From NCBI RefSeq assembly GCF_020405225.1, contig NZ_CP084474.1:124001-188000 (forward strand): 64,000 nucleotides of DNA. The letters run 5' to 3'. Below are positions 25,125 to 34,655 of this stretch, piece after piece (the first letter of the stretch is position 1; every line of letters begins with the position of its first letter). The notes under the pieces are model-generated. The model ran no database searches. It was not told the DNA's origin and saw nothing but the letters and a program-made list of their open reading frames with translations. The stretch is from Natrinema sp. DC36 (GTDB taxonomy: Archaea; Halobacteriota; Halobacteria; Halobacteriales; Natrialbaceae). The translations under genes and the position numbers were made by a program.

Positions 25125-26759
25125 TCACCGGAGTTGATAGCCGTCGAATCGCTTAACAGCTATTTGGAAGACGACTTTTGTAACCGCAGCGGCGAGAAGC
25201 AGCGTGAGAAGAAGGGAACTGATCTGGACGATGAGTGGTGGCACTCCGAGTGTTGCGATGGGCTCGTACACGAACGGAGAGTTGCCGAGGAAGGCCGGTG
25301 TGATTGGGAGCAATACGATAAGAAAGATCACACCAATCCGCAAGAATCCATTCCGCCCGTACTCAGCATAAATCGGAACGTCAGTGAAGAAAAACGGGGT
25401 GGAAACTAAGTCAGAGCGTTGAACCCCCAACCCAATGACGAGTGCAACTGATGTGGTACACGCACACGAGACAACGCCGACGACGGTAATCAAGATTGTC
25501 TGCACGGTCCCGACAACGCTCACCAAGCCGATCGGAGCAGTTACGAGTACAACGAGTGGAGCACCACCAAGAATTGCAGAGAGGAACAACCCAGCGACGA
25601 AGTTCCGCCCACTAACTGTCGTGAGCAGCATCGGAAACGTTCGGTACTCCGTTCCAACTGGGTCAGAAGCAAAGGCGATACCGGCTGCCATACCGAGCGA
25701 AATTGCAATGGCCAACAGGAAACCGTTCGGGCCTCCGAAGAGGAGTAACGGAAATCCCACTACACCGAAGAACACCAATACGTACCCAGTCATTAGTAGA
25801 CCGCGTAGAACACGTCGTTCCATGAGCCAACGCTCCCTAGCAACGGTGAGGACAGGCTTCGAGAGATGGTCCCCAAGAAGACGCTCCATCCATCCCTCAT
25901 TGACGAGAGAATGAGAACCGTGGGTTCTCGATGAACTCACGGGTTCGCTTTCCCAAACTCGACACGCAAGTATAGTCGCCCCAGCTACAAGGAGTGGAAG
26001 CACAGGAACAAGGATACCGAGTGCGCCCACTGCGTGACGTATCGATCCATATGCCACATCACCGCCACCTATGAGCGCCAGATCGACGAACCATGCCAGT
26101 GGTAACGCTCCAAATACGGCGATCAGCGGGGCAACCGATATCGATACTTCTTGGAGAACCATTGCACCAAGGACGAGTGGAATCCAACCGAACACAATCA
26201 GCAAATCCCTGTAGAAGCGTGCTCGTACGAGTCGCAGTGCAACTAGTCGAGCCGCGAGTCTACCTGTCATCCCGAGAGCAACGGCGAGAGCCGCCATGGA
26301 GGATATCGCTATGATAATTGTGAGCGCGACTGTAGGTGACCGGAGCCCAACAGCAGTTCCGACCGCGAGTCCAAGCGTTGGCAGGGTGAGCGTGAGAATC
26401 AGTCGAGTATAGACGAATCCGAGGAGTCCAAGGGCAGCCGCTCTTGGACGAACCGTCGTCAGCAGTAGATCAGGATCCAACTGCTCAAATCGAGCATGTG
26501 TGTACTGTGAGCTTCGCCACACCATCCAAGCAAATGCGCCACTCACGAGGAGACTGAGCGTAGCGTACGGAAGGTGCTTCCCGGAGGTGAGGTCACGTCC
26601 TAGTGAGTGAGCGAGCCATCCGAGGACAAGTGTGATCACGACGACCACACCCAGTAAGACGGGTCGTCCCGTTACCGGATTCCCGAACTCACGATGATGG
26701 CGTGTCCACTCTGCTCGTGAAATCTGCAGCCCCAACTGAAGTTCCTTACGAACACTCAT
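25125..26759 (-). CDS. ABC exporter membrane subunit (12-helix type)
   Basis: A 544-residue membrane protein of about twelve to fourteen helices with short loops, of the large ABC-2-like permease type. It starts with an amphipathic MSVRKELQLGLQISRAEWTR stretch. A matching protein of the same length, with the same partner ATPase, is encoded at 42808-44442. The exported substrate is unknown. The PadR cassette just downstream hints at inducible export of a toxic or membrane-active compound. Confidence 0.88.
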   Translation of the reverse strand: MSVRKELQLGLQISRAEWTRHHREFGNPVTGRPVLLGVVVVITLVLGWLAHSLGRDLTSGKHLPYATLSLLVSGAFAWMVWRSSQYTHARFEQLDPDLLLTTVRPRAAALGLLGFVYTRLILTLTLPTLGLAVGTAVGLRSPTVALTIIIAISSMAALAVALGMTGRLAARLVALRLVRARFYRDLLIVFGWIPLVLGAMVLQEVSISVAPLIAVFGALPLAWFVDLALIGGGDVAYGSIRHAVGALGILVPVLPLLVAGATILACRVWESEPVSSSRTHGSHSLVNEGWMERLLGDHLSKPVLTVARERWLMERRVLRGLLMTGYVLVFFGVVGFPLLLFGGPNGFLLAIAISLGMAAGIAFASDPVGTEYRTFPMLLTTVSGRNFVAGLFLSAILGGAPLVVLVTAPIGLVSVVGTVQTILITVVGVVSCACTTSVALVIGLGVQRSDLVSTPFFFTDVPIYAEYGRNGFLRIGVIFLIVLLPITPAFLGNSPFVYEPIATLGVPPLIVQISSLLLTLLLAAAVTKVVFQIAVKRFDGYQLR

Positions 26760-26934
26760 CTAATGCTCTCATGTTGTGTATTTAGATTGCGATCTTTCGA
26801 GTATGGTTACTGGTAATACATAGTACTCGTGTTTCATACTCTGCTCTAATATAATCGCTCCAATGGCATCACCATCATGAATACCGTCTGGATAGAATGA
26901 CTAGGACAACGGTTGAGTTGGCTATAAACGACTG

Positions 26935-27264
26935 CTACCACTCCTCTCCTGTAGGCTGTTCGTGGACAGGGTCCGACGTCGTCTCATCTCCCCGGATTAC
27001 GAAGTACGCAATCAAAAGGACAATTCCTATTGGGAAGAACAGAAACATCATCCCACCAATACTGAGTGCCCATGCGAGTTCGCTGTTTTCCCGCTTCGAC
27101 GCGTCCTTGTACACCCAGTAGGCAATAGCGATCCCGATGATTAGGAGGACTATTGAAGAGACGAGAGAAATCATTACGAACGTCCCCTCGTCAAAGGGCA
27201 ACTCGTCACTTGTCTCTGTTTGGAGTACGGTAAGTGATGATAATAATTGGAACACTACGACCAC
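26935..27264 (-). CDS. Small two-helix membrane protein
   Basis: A 109-residue protein. Hydrophobic helices are at about residues 32-52 (ISLVSSIVLLIIGIAIAYWV) and 66-90 (LSIGGMMFLFFPIGIVLLIA), joined by the basic YKDASKRENSE loop. The helix-YKDA-helix pattern is common in haloarchaeal membrane proteins next to transporters. Function unknown. Confidence 0.75.
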   Translation of the reverse strand: MVVVFQLLSSLTVLQTETSDELPFDEGTFVMISLVSSIVLLIIGIAIAYWVYKDASKRENSELAWALSIGGMMFLFFPIGIVLLIAYFVIRGDETTSDPVHEQPTGEEW

Positions 27265-27490
27265 CTGATCTGGATCGCTAGTTGATTGTGCAGCGGAACA
27301 TTGTTGTCTACCGTACCAATCTGCTTGGCATTACGTGATTTGCTGTCTTCCATGTGCAGTAGCTGTACTCGAATATCAAGTCAGAATGATAAATACCTTC
27401 TGGTTCAAGTCACATTATTAATATAATATGGGTCCGAATAGGCGCATTAGGACGCTTAATAGTTCCATGGTGGCAATTAAAATATTACTT

Positions 27491-28321
27491 CTAATTCTGT
27501 GACTTACTGAGATCAAGTGGCCCAGCAACCTCACCATAGAGTAACGAATTAAAAATTGTACTTAATGTATAATAGGCAATAAATCCGGCAAAAACAACAC
27601 TCATCGAGGTAACAAGCGCGAGGGGGCTGGCAGCGACAAAGAGAAGGACAATGGCACCACCAACAATAGTGGCGAACATTGCGACACCAACAAACCAGAA
27701 TACAAGAAGACAAAGTACTGACTCTTTGAGAAAAGCAGCACTTCTCTGAATCGCACTACGTAGTGAGGTTGTTGGTTCGAAGATAAGAATTGGGACAACA
27801 AAAATAGTTCCAGCAGCCCAAATGATGTTCATCACAAACGTAATGAATTGAATTATTACGTTCACGGATTCTGTGAAAGCACCAAGTCTCGTAACCCAAT
27901 CAAGAACTACAAAGATAGTGATTATACTCGCCCAGACGATGGCGTAACTGACTAACGAGACCAGACGATTACGAACTTGTTCAATTGCTTGGGAAAGCGG
28001 GTGGAGAACGCCAAGTTCAGTAGCGAGTACATAGCCAGCGATCGTTCCGTTCAACAAAATTGTCGTGACGGACATGAAAAAGTAAGAAAGAATAATTATT
28101 GCCATAAATACTGATTCGTTTGTGGAGGGTGTGACCAAGAATGCAATAGCGAATATTCCTGCAAACAACCCTATTGAAAGTCCAATTTGCAATAATGTGA
28201 GACAGAGTATGACAGGATGGACGACCTCAAAGCGGAGACTATGACGAGTGTACACCCAGCCCTTTCGGAGCTGACCCCATGGTCGTTGTAGCGCGATCTT
28301 TGATCGAATCCCGAAACCCAT
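27491..28321 (-). CDS. DUF6159-like membrane protein
   Basis: A 276-residue protein with six predicted helices. The C-terminal half has VPILIFEPTTSLRSAIQRSA followed by a hydrophobic pair, a pattern I know from the DUF6159 family of membrane proteins. AT-rich and rich in Ile and Phe compared with its neighbours, consistent with transfer. Role unknown. Confidence 0.75.
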   Translation of the reverse strand: MGFGIRSKIALQRPWGQLRKGWVYTRHSLRFEVVHPVILCLTLLQIGLSIGLFAGIFAIAFLVTPSTNESVFMAIIILSYFFMSVTTILLNGTIAGYVLATELGVLHPLSQAIEQVRNRLVSLVSYAIVWASIITIFVVLDWVTRLGAFTESVNVIIQFITFVMNIIWAAGTIFVVPILIFEPTTSLRSAIQRSAAFLKESVLCLLVFWFVGVAMFATIVGGAIVLLFVAASPLALVTSMSVVFAGFIAYYTLSTIFNSLLYGEVAGPLDLSKSQN

Positions 28322-28862
28322 ACGTCTTCCCTGTTGTGTCTGTGTTTATAGTCTTCATTGTTTTAAGCAATTACAGCGGACTCGAGTCAACTACCCCATC
28401 CTACTTCGCTCACCATGACGGGTTCGCTCGTTGAGGGTGGGGCTTGTCCATGAACTCGGCCTCGAACCCATCTGGATGGGCGTTGAAAAACGATCTACCA
28501 ACTCATTCGTTCACTGGCTTTCCCATGGCTGTTCGACACAAGATGATCGTCAGGGAATGGCTCCACTCCGTCGACGGAGGCTCCGATTTCGATACGAAAG
28601 ACATGGAAATCGGGCACTGTAGAAAGTATCTTTCGTGAGATAAACGATGTACTTCTCGTTCTCAAGCTGCTTCGGGGGTATCAGAGAACGATTCTTATAG
28701 CGTTTCTTTCACCCCATTCGCACTGAACTGTCCGTTCACTACACGTGCTTACTGGTCGAAATCCGTGTTATTACCCAACTGATGTCTTCTCTCTTGGTAA
28801 GCGTGATACAACTAACTTGTCCTCTCGTATGGCGACGAAATCAATCCCAGTCGCGGTTGTTA
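28322..28862. other. Insertion-sequence debris
   Basis: No intact gene. The stretch from about 28570 to 28680 matches, on the plus strand, the 3' half of the IS6-like transposase at 22027 (the part coding for DFRYEKHGNRNAVERVFREI) with frameshifts. At 28385-28450 CAACTACCCCATCC and GGGTGGGGCTTG resemble an IS200/IS605-type end. GTTCACTACACGTGC near 28734 is another member of the dispersed repeat family. Confidence 0.6.
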
Positions 28863-29774
28863 CTACGTCATGAATGGGGTGATTGACGCGATATTCTGGG
28901 CCACTGTTGCTACCCGGAGGACAAACGCTATCAGGAGCGCAAGAGGGATGAGGCCGATCACAACCGTCAGGAACATGGAAACGAATACCGTTGGCATAGG
29001 GGCAGCCGCCGTGGGAAAGGTAGCGAGCTGGATGAGTAACGCGACTGGGAGAGAGATAGCCAGCACACCGACGTACAGAAGCGAGCGAGAGAGCTTCGCG
29101 AGTTCCTCCTTCATGAACGCGGTTGTAAAGTACTGTCGAGCAATATCGAGATTCTTCAAATCCGCGCTCAAGCCATCGAGCGTAGAGAGTAACTGTTCAT
29201 GCTCATCCCCCTCGTAAGCCGATTCAAGCTGATGACATTCATGAATGTGGGTCGCGTATTCGATACCGAGGAGGGGAACGATCACCGAAGAGAGCTTATC
29301 CGATCCCGTCCCGAGTTCCTCGCTAATCTGGGCACATTCCTCCGGTAGCTCATCGACAAGGTGGGTATCCGGTTCACTGCTCGAGTCGGGAAGAAATTCC
29401 GCGAGCGAACCGGCGCGTTCTTGGGTCTGCTGAAGGAGCTGTTGCAGGAAGTCGGCTGGATCGGTCGGTGGTGCCGGCTGGTCAAGTGCTGCCTGCCGAT
29501 AGTCGTCTGATTGGTCGATCTCGTCTCGGAGCGACCCCGGCGACTCCAGTTCCTGGGAGAGAATCACCTGATTGATCGCGACCACAAGGGTGATGAGCGT
29601 GATATTCCCCCCGATCAATGCGCTCGCGATATAGATCAACGGCGTGAGATTGCGGATGGCGAACCGGGAGAAGAGAGGGATAAGCACCACCACAGCCATG
29701 GTGAAGAGTATCCCAGTGGCGACTCTGAACCGATCCCCTGAGAGGAGCAACCATCGACTGAATCGGTCGTCCAT
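28863..29774 (-). CDS. Membrane protein with central acidic domain, unknown family
   Basis: A 303-residue protein. Two helices near residues 16-70, then a cytoplasmic acidic, Gln-rich helical domain (about 75-215), and two C-terminal helices at about 220-290. I do not recognise it. Two fragments of the same family exist in the window: the first 40 codons at 21855-21976, and a diverged C-terminal part at 51259-51525. So this gene family takes part repeatedly in rearrangements here. Confidence 0.75.
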   Translation of the reverse strand: MDDRFSRWLLLSGDRFRVATGILFTMAVVVLIPLFSRFAIRNLTPLIYIASALIGGNITLITLVVAINQVILSQELESPGSLRDEIDQSDDYRQAALDQPAPPTDPADFLQQLLQQTQERAGSLAEFLPDSSSEPDTHLVDELPEECAQISEELGTGSDKLSSVIVPLLGIEYATHIHECHQLESAYEGDEHEQLLSTLDGLSADLKNLDIARQYFTTAFMKEELAKLSRSLLYVGVLAISLPVALLIQLATFPTAAAPMPTVFVSMFLTVVIGLIPLALLIAFVLRVATVAQNIASITPFMT

Positions 29775-29880
29775 TCGTTGATTGGTACTTCGTCGGTTAG
29801 CCGGAAAAGGTGTGGTGCCTGCTCCACCGTCTCTCTGTATCAGGATTTGATTCTCCGACTATGAACGATCTTTGTGCCCC

Positions 29881-29975
29881 CTGTACTTACCGAAGCTACT
29901 CACCACATCGAGAGGGGTTCTCACCAACTGATTTGATGTGCAACAGTCGCTCAGTAGGTGTGCGAACCTAACGCA
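29881..29975. repeat. Intergenic repeat ii, copy A
   Basis: Begins CTGTACTTACCGAAGC, continues ACTCACCACATCGAG and ends GGTGTGCGAACCTAAC. Two other copies lie at 37050-37140 and 37419-37507. The sequences before CTGTACTTACCG differ in all three, while the following 80 bp stay alike. Confidence 0.75.
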
Positions 29976-30083
29976 GACCCTTCTGTCAACTATCATCATC
30001 TTAGTCAAACGGGTTGAGGCATCATTGCTTCGGGGCCGAACTGGAGAAAGCTCAAGGCACTAAAGACCTACATTCGAAACGGG

Positions 30084-30785
30084 ATGAAGGTATTCTCGTC
30101 GGCTGATGCTCAGAAACGTGGAGTTCTCGCTATCGTTCTCGTCTCGGCCACATTCGTCTTCCTCTACCTATCGCTTCGACGATACGCACCGTTCGTCTTT
30201 CATCCCGATGAACTCCGCGTGTGGATAGATCAGTTCGGCATTCTCGCGCCAGCCGTCTTCGTGCTCGTCCAGATCGTGCAGGTCATCGTCGCGCCGATTC
30301 CGGGGCAGGTCGTCGCGCTCGCCAGCGGCTACCTCTTCGGTTCGGTGGCCGGCACGGTCTACAGCATCACTGGTGTTCTCATAGGGAGCGCAGTCGCGTT
30401 CATGCTCGCAAACCGGTACGGTCGTACGTTTGTCGAAGAGGTACTCCACGAGGATGTTGTTGTTCGCTTCGACGAGTTCGTCGACCGGGTCGGATTTCTG
30501 GGCCTCCTCACGTTCGTCGTCATCCCCGGGATCCCGGACGACGCTGTTTGCTTTCTCGCTGGACTCACTAAGTGGCAGCTCCGGACGTTCATGGTCGCTA
30601 TCACTATCGGACGCCTCCCAGCGTACATTCTTACCGTCTACGCTGGCGGCGAACTAGCAAGCGGCAATTTCCTCGAAGGGGGGGTGATTATCGGGTGCCT
30701 GATCGTCACCTCCGCCATCGGTTACTATAAACGTGAAGCGATACGAGATCTAGTAGGTCACCTGCGGGAGCACACGCCGTTCTGA
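30084..30785 (+). CDS. TVP38/TMEM64 (VTT-domain) membrane protein
   Basis: A 233-residue membrane protein. The VTT/SNARE-associated domain covers about residues 60-190 with the typical QVIVAPIPGQVVALASGYLF stretch, then GTVYSITGVLIGSAVAFMLA and RFGRTFVEE-like sequence, and the later VIPGIPDDAVCFLAGLTKW. Relatives (YdjX/Z, DedA-like) are linked to lipid scrambling and membrane integrity. Six helices predicted. Length is full. Confidence 0.92.
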   Translation: MKVFSSADAQKRGVLAIVLVSATFVFLYLSLRRYAPFVFHPDELRVWIDQFGILAPAVFVLVQIVQVIVAPIPGQVVALASGYLFGSVAGTVYSITGVLIGSAVAFMLANRYGRTFVEEVLHEDVVVRFDEFVDRVGFLGLLTFVVIPGIPDDAVCFLAGLTKWQLRTFMVAITIGRLPAYILTVYAGGELASGNFLEGGVIIGCLIVTSAIGYYKREAIRDLVGHLREHTPF

Positions 30786-31355
30786 CTTACAAACGAGCAA
30801 CCAATCACGTCGCTGATCTCCCAAGTTATACTTCTTCTTCGTCATCCGCTGGCGATCCTACGTTGCTCTCGGAGGCGAAAGGTATGGCATCATGCTGTAT
30901 CCGAAACGCACTCGGAACAGGCACGTGTAGAGCCCAATCTGCTGACTAGATGCTCTGTATCTTACACGCGGTTTGTACCACATCTCTGAGAATTAAAAGC
31001 TAACCACGATATATGCATACCCTGTACTGAGCGATCTAACTTGGTCGCATTTGCAGATGACCCTGTGCGAGGTACGCGCGTTGGATACCGCAGAGGCACT
31101 GAGAACAGTCACCAACGGAGGATTTCAACAAAGCCGCCTATTCTGTCTGACTGATTCGGCTACAGAACCGTTCAGGGAAGACGGCTCTGTTGAATCCGCA
31201 GATGGAAACGGGATAGGCGAAGCTCACAGGTGTGAGCGAAGCGGAAGAAGAGAATGTGCCTAAACCCCTCTTCCGCATCGAACTGGTATCGACACCAAGT
31301 GAAGATACAAGGCGAAATGCTAACAACAATCGGAGCCGAACATTTTCGCATAGAA
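30786..31355. other. Gene-poor gap holding two IS-type ends facing outward
   Basis: Between the TVP38-like and PAP2 genes I see no complete gene. The minus strand at 30825-30945 retains an open 3' fragment without start (ADWALHVPVPSAFRIQHDAI ending DDEEEV). CTGTACTGAGCG is at 31022-31033. An R-type end GGATTTCAACAAAGCC finishes at 31135 and an L-type end GGCTCTGTTGAA starts at 31183, just 47 bp apart. Confidence 0.6.
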
Positions 31356-32276
31356 ATGCTCAGCGATGACCGTGGAGTCGGAATTAGCGAGGCACTTCAC
31401 GGGTTGGCACATGACCCGGTTCTCGTTTTCTTTTCGCTGTTGACCCAGATCGCTGATGTCTGGTTTCTCTTTTTGCTGGGCGGCGTACACTATATCGTCG
31501 GCGACAAGTTCCTGAAGTGGGGGATCGACCGGCGACGTGGTCTGTTCGTTCTCGGACTCTTACTGACCTACGTTGCTCTCGTCGGAGTGCTCAAGCAGAC
31601 TTTCATGGTCCCGCGACCGCCGGGAGCAGGTACTCCACCGGACATTCAATGGATTCCGTCTGCACTTCAAGGGGTGTTCGCTAGTATTTCGACGGGAGAT
31701 GGATATGGGTTTCCGAGCGGCCACGCCCTCGGAAGTACGCTGGTGTGGGGTGGATTCGCGCTCGTTGTCGGAAAAGAGAAACTTTCGCGTGCGTGGCTCG
31801 CCCTTGCAAGCGTCGTAATAATCATCGTCTCGCTTTCGAGAGTCATCTTGGGGGTTCACTACCTTGTTGACGTCGTAGTCGGAGTCGGTATCGGAATCGT
31901 AGTTCTGGGAGCACTCTACAAGGTCACTGATCACGGTACTGCCCCTGGCCGAGTACTCGTGTTCGCCGTGGGTATCGGAATTCTGGGATTGATTCAGGGA
32001 GTGACCTTTGATAGCGTAGCTGCAGCCGGGAGCGTTGTTGGTGCGTGGATCGCTTGGCGTGCCGTCGGTGATTTGACGCCAGCTCACCCATCGAATCGCC
32101 CAGAGGTTGTTGCCAGTCTCGCCATCTTCGGACTCGCTGGCGGCTTCTTCGCGCTCTTGTACACCCTCAAACCGTCGTTGCTGGTCACGTTTTTCGGCGC
32201 TACTATCGCCGTCGGCGGTGTCGTTGGTGCACCGCTGGTTGGTAATCGACTCGTCGAGCGGTCGGGAGAACGGTAG
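31356..32276 (+). CDS. PAP2-superfamily membrane phosphatase
   Basis: A 306-residue membrane protein from the ATG at 31356. The three phosphatase motifs are KQTFMVPRP, PSGHA and SRVILGVHYLVDVVVG, in order. The N-terminal half follows inositol phosphorylceramide synthase/PAP2-like topology with six helices, and the C-terminus adds four more. It would dephosphorylate a lipid phosphate or pyrophosphate at the outer face. The frame is open to 31254 but the upstream part is unlike the family. Confidence 0.9.
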   Translation: MLSDDRGVGISEALHGLAHDPVLVFFSLLTQIADVWFLFLLGGVHYIVGDKFLKWGIDRRRGLFVLGLLLTYVALVGVLKQTFMVPRPPGAGTPPDIQWIPSALQGVFASISTGDGYGFPSGHALGSTLVWGGFALVVGKEKLSRAWLALASVVIIIVSLSRVILGVHYLVDVVVGVGIGIVVLGALYKVTDHGTAPGRVLVFAVGIGILGLIQGVTFDSVAAAGSVVGAWIAWRAVGDLTPAHPSNRPEVVASLAIFGLAGGFFALLYTLKPSLLVTFFGATIAVGGVVGAPLVGNRLVERSGER

Positions 32277-32507
32277 ACATATTCGATGTTTCGTGGTACC
32301 GTCAGTTCATCCCGAGGGAATCGTTCGTGCTGATCTCACGCTCTGGATACAACCGGTCGTTCTTGACAGCTATCGGTGGGATCAATTTCGGCTCCGTTAC
32401 CTACTTCGTCTGTACTTGCCGCGAGTTTCACACCTAACTCTGAATAAAGAAACTGTACTACCAACTACTGTTATTGTGAGAAATGAGAATGAGCCAATCA
32501 AATCTGC

Positions 32508-32807
32508 CTATACGTCTTCGATGTACTGACTCTCCCACTCATGGCGGGCCTTAAGTTCTCTATATCCCCGATCAGTGATCGTATATGAATTCGTCCGTTT
32601 GTCGAGTGAGCCTTTCTCAACCAGCCCTTTTTCGACGAGCGTATCGAGATTTGGGTAGAGCCGTCCGTGGTTAATCTTTGTTTCGTAGTAGTTTTGGAGT
32701 TCATCTTTTATCGCCAAGCCATGAGGCTCTTTATGGCCAGCAATGACGTACAGCAAGTCGCGTTGGAAGGCTGTTAGATCATGCATGGGTGTGAATTTCT
32801 CGCTCAC
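32508..32807 (-). CDS. PadR-family transcription regulator, copy 2
   Basis: A 99-residue PadR winged-helix protein with about ten substitutions against copy 1 at 23457 (for example HKEPHG for HEEPHG). The DNA-contact helix region INHGRLYPNLDTLVEKGLVE is unchanged, so both probably bind similar operators. Same gene order as copy 1. No exporter lies next to this copy. Confidence 0.92.
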   Translation of the reverse strand: MSEKFTPMHDLTAFQRDLLYVIAGHKEPHGLAIKDELQNYYETKINHGRLYPNLDTLVEKGLVEKGSLDKRTNSYTITDRGYRELKARHEWESQYIEDV

Positions 32808-32858
32808 AAGAATAAAACTGCTCGTTTAGAGTGAGACTCTATCGACGATCTTCCGCGA

Positions 32859-33035
32859 TCAGCACTGAATCTCGACTGGATCTTCTGCCAGTAGATATGC
32901 GTCTGGATTTCCTTCTTCATGAACACAGAGCCCCGCTTGAGTAAACGCCACTGCCAATCGTGGTGCATGTCCAGCAGGAGCGGGGATGTGACCGTGTTCA
33001 AGGCCGTGAGCTGGAAGAACGAATTCAGATACCAT
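32859..33035 (-). CDS. 58-residue conserved cassette protein, copy 2
   Basis: Frame from the ATG at 33035, reading MVSEFVLPAHGLEHGHIPAP and ending DPVEIQC. It has the same length as the copy at 23808 with four amino-acid changes, while DNA between the genes has drifted more. The histidine-rich head is unchanged. Confidence 0.65.
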   Translation of the reverse strand: MVSEFVLPAHGLEHGHIPAPAGHAPRLAVAFTQAGLCVHEEGNPDAYLLAEDPVEIQC

Positions 33036-33090
33036 AGGATTGTTTCTTGGAGAGACTACTTCTGGTCATAGGAGCCTACAATGAGAATTG

Positions 33091-33234
33091 TCACGGCTCT
33101 CCTGCTGACTCGCCATCTGAAATCTCGGCGTAGGTCATACAGGAGGGACATCCGTGGATGTTATTCTCATCAACGGCAAAGACACGGACGAACGTTGAGG
33201 TAACGTGACTTCCACAGTTGGAACATTCAGGCAT
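33091..33234 (-). CDS. DUF7563-like zinc-finger microprotein, copy 2
   Basis: A 47-residue protein from the ATG at 33234, nearly identical to the one at 24040, with both CxxC pairs kept (CSNC and CPSC). It is the promoter-proximal gene of the cassette. Confidence 0.75.
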   Translation of the reverse strand: MPECSNCGSHVTSTFVRVFAVDENNIHGCPSCMTYAEISDGESAGEP

Positions 33235-33400
33235 ATTGATTTGTTCGTTTCGATGTTTAGGATTTAGCATCCTTGAGTGTTACGTAGTTTCCCTGTGCTG
33301 AGCGGTAACTACAGATGCATACTGAATAGACATATCTGAAAACTACCAATCTCTCAATTGGGAACACCAATTGGAGTCAGTTTCCAATCAATCGTGCAGG

Positions 33401-33979
33401 CTAGTTTCCTTCGATTGCGTCGATAACCATCGCGGCAGCCACTATCGGTTCCCGTGGGACAGAACTGGTATCTTCGATATTGACGTCGTACCGGTCTTTC
33501 ATCGAGAGTTGGCCGGAGATCGTTCCCACGTGCCCGCCGTCGGCGTCGGTAATCTCGTAGTGGTGTGGGATCAGATTACCCAATAGTCCCCTGCGGAATA
33601 GGCCCACAAACTTACGAGAGGAAATCTCCGCCAGTTCAGCATCGGTCTCGGGATCGCGGATCGTCCAACTTGCACCCTTAATCTGTTCGAGAATGGAGTA
33701 CTCGTGATCGAGGACGACGATGTCCTCACCGCTTCGGGCCTCCGTCAGGACGTACTGGCCCTCGTAGTCTCGGATCTGCTGAGCGTTTACCGTGAACACA
33801 TCTTCGCCGTTCTGGTCGAAGAATGGGAACTCCTCTTTGAGTTTGAACGTCTCTTGCTTCCCCTGAAGGACCGTATTGCCGCTGTCGTCCTTCGCTGTGT
33901 ACTTGTTTCGTACCAAGCTCTGTTCGACGGTGTAATGATCGGACGACAGGTTAAGTCCCTGGATATCGTATTGTCCCAT
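33401..33979 (-). CDS. LURP-one-related (LOR) domain protein
   Basis: A 192-residue protein from the ATG at 33979 (MGQYDIQGL). It has the twelve-strand LOR/tubby-like pattern: VEQSLVRNKYTAKDDSGNTV, then LKEEFPFFDQNGEDVFTVNA, IRDPETDAELAEI and the final IAAAMVIDAIEGN helix in family position. Related to phospholipid scramblase folds and binds membranes in other organisms. Next to PAP2 and small membrane proteins, a lipid-linked role is plausible. An upstream in-frame ATG adds 12 residues. Confidence 0.85.
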   Translation of the reverse strand: MGQYDIQGLNLSSDHYTVEQSLVRNKYTAKDDSGNTVLQGKQETFKLKEEFPFFDQNGEDVFTVNAQQIRDYEGQYVLTEARSGEDIVVLDHEYSILEQIKGASWTIRDPETDAELAEISSRKFVGLFRRGLLGNLIPHHYEITDADGGHVGTISGQLSMKDRYDVNIEDTSSVPREPIVAAAMVIDAIEGN

Positions 33980-34105
33980 AGACAAATTGATGACTCGGAG
34001 TGGGAAGAAGTACACGGCTTCGGAAGATGAGTGATAATGAACAGGCCGAACTCACTGATAATTAGATCCTGGCGGATCTGCAATATTGATCGGTGCATGC
34101 TTCAC

Positions 34106-34200
34106 CTGTACTGAGCGATCCGTGAGTCCCCTATACTGAACGATAGGTCGTCACCTCTACTGACGGTAACTACGTGTGCGAACTGGCCGAAATAGGACTC
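34106..34200. repeat. Three clustered CTGTACTGA-type motifs and GTAACTACGTGTGCGAACTG
   Basis: CTGTACTGAGCG (34106), CTATACTGAACG (34131) and CTCTACTGACGG (34155) occur at 24-25 bp spacing, the last running into GTAACTACGTGTGCGAACTG. This is the densest cluster of the dispersed motif in the window, directly in front of a small membrane-protein gene. Confidence 0.7.
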
Positions 34201-34254
34201 TGAACTGTTCCTGTCGAACGGCAGTTATTTCACTTGAAACAGACTAATAAGGTT

Positions 34255-34461
34255 ATGGAACTTCGCAAATTGGTCTCTGCTCAGCTCCCTATAGCAGTGG
34301 TAGCCTCAATCGCAATCGCCGCTTACAACCTCTATACTGGTGAAATAACTACTCTGGTGCCACTTGTTATTGACTTTCTCATAAACACGGTCCTGCTCAT
34401 CGTCGCCTTCGTCGGGGCCGATATGGTTTGGAATCGGATGTTTGATAAAGACGGTGTGTGA
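34255..34461 (+). CDS. Small two-helix membrane protein
   Basis: A 68-residue protein from the ATG at 34255. Helices at about 10-28 (LPIAVVASIAIAAYNLY) and 35-58 (VPLVIDFLINTVLLIVAFVG) with a short basic tail. Unknown function. Five bases after its stop begins CTGTACTGAACG, the motif found behind several such genes. Confidence 0.65.
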   Translation: MELRKLVSAQLPIAVVASIAIAAYNLYTGEITTLVPLVIDFLINTVLLIVAFVGADMVWNRMFDKDGV

Positions 34462-34655
34462 GTGGCCTGTACTGAACGATCCGTGGGTTCTCTGTACTGA
34501 CCATAGCAACCCGAAATCTATCACTTGTTAAGGATTTCAACAGAGCTGCTCCATTAAAATCCTCAGGGAGTTATCTGTTCATCTCTCGATCGTCCGCCGC
34601 GACCCGCCGGATGTCCTCCATCACGTTGTCAAACTGGAATTCGAATATACAGTCG

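Larger units (their letters stand above)
32439..33304. repeat. Duplicated three-gene cassette, copy 2
   Basis: The direct repeat of 23425-24253. It ends with CTGTGCTGAGCG, after which GTAACTAC follows in place of copy 1's AATTGGCTCC. An extra 33 bp after TACTGTTATTGTG near 32475 is absent from copy 1. Confidence 0.85.
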
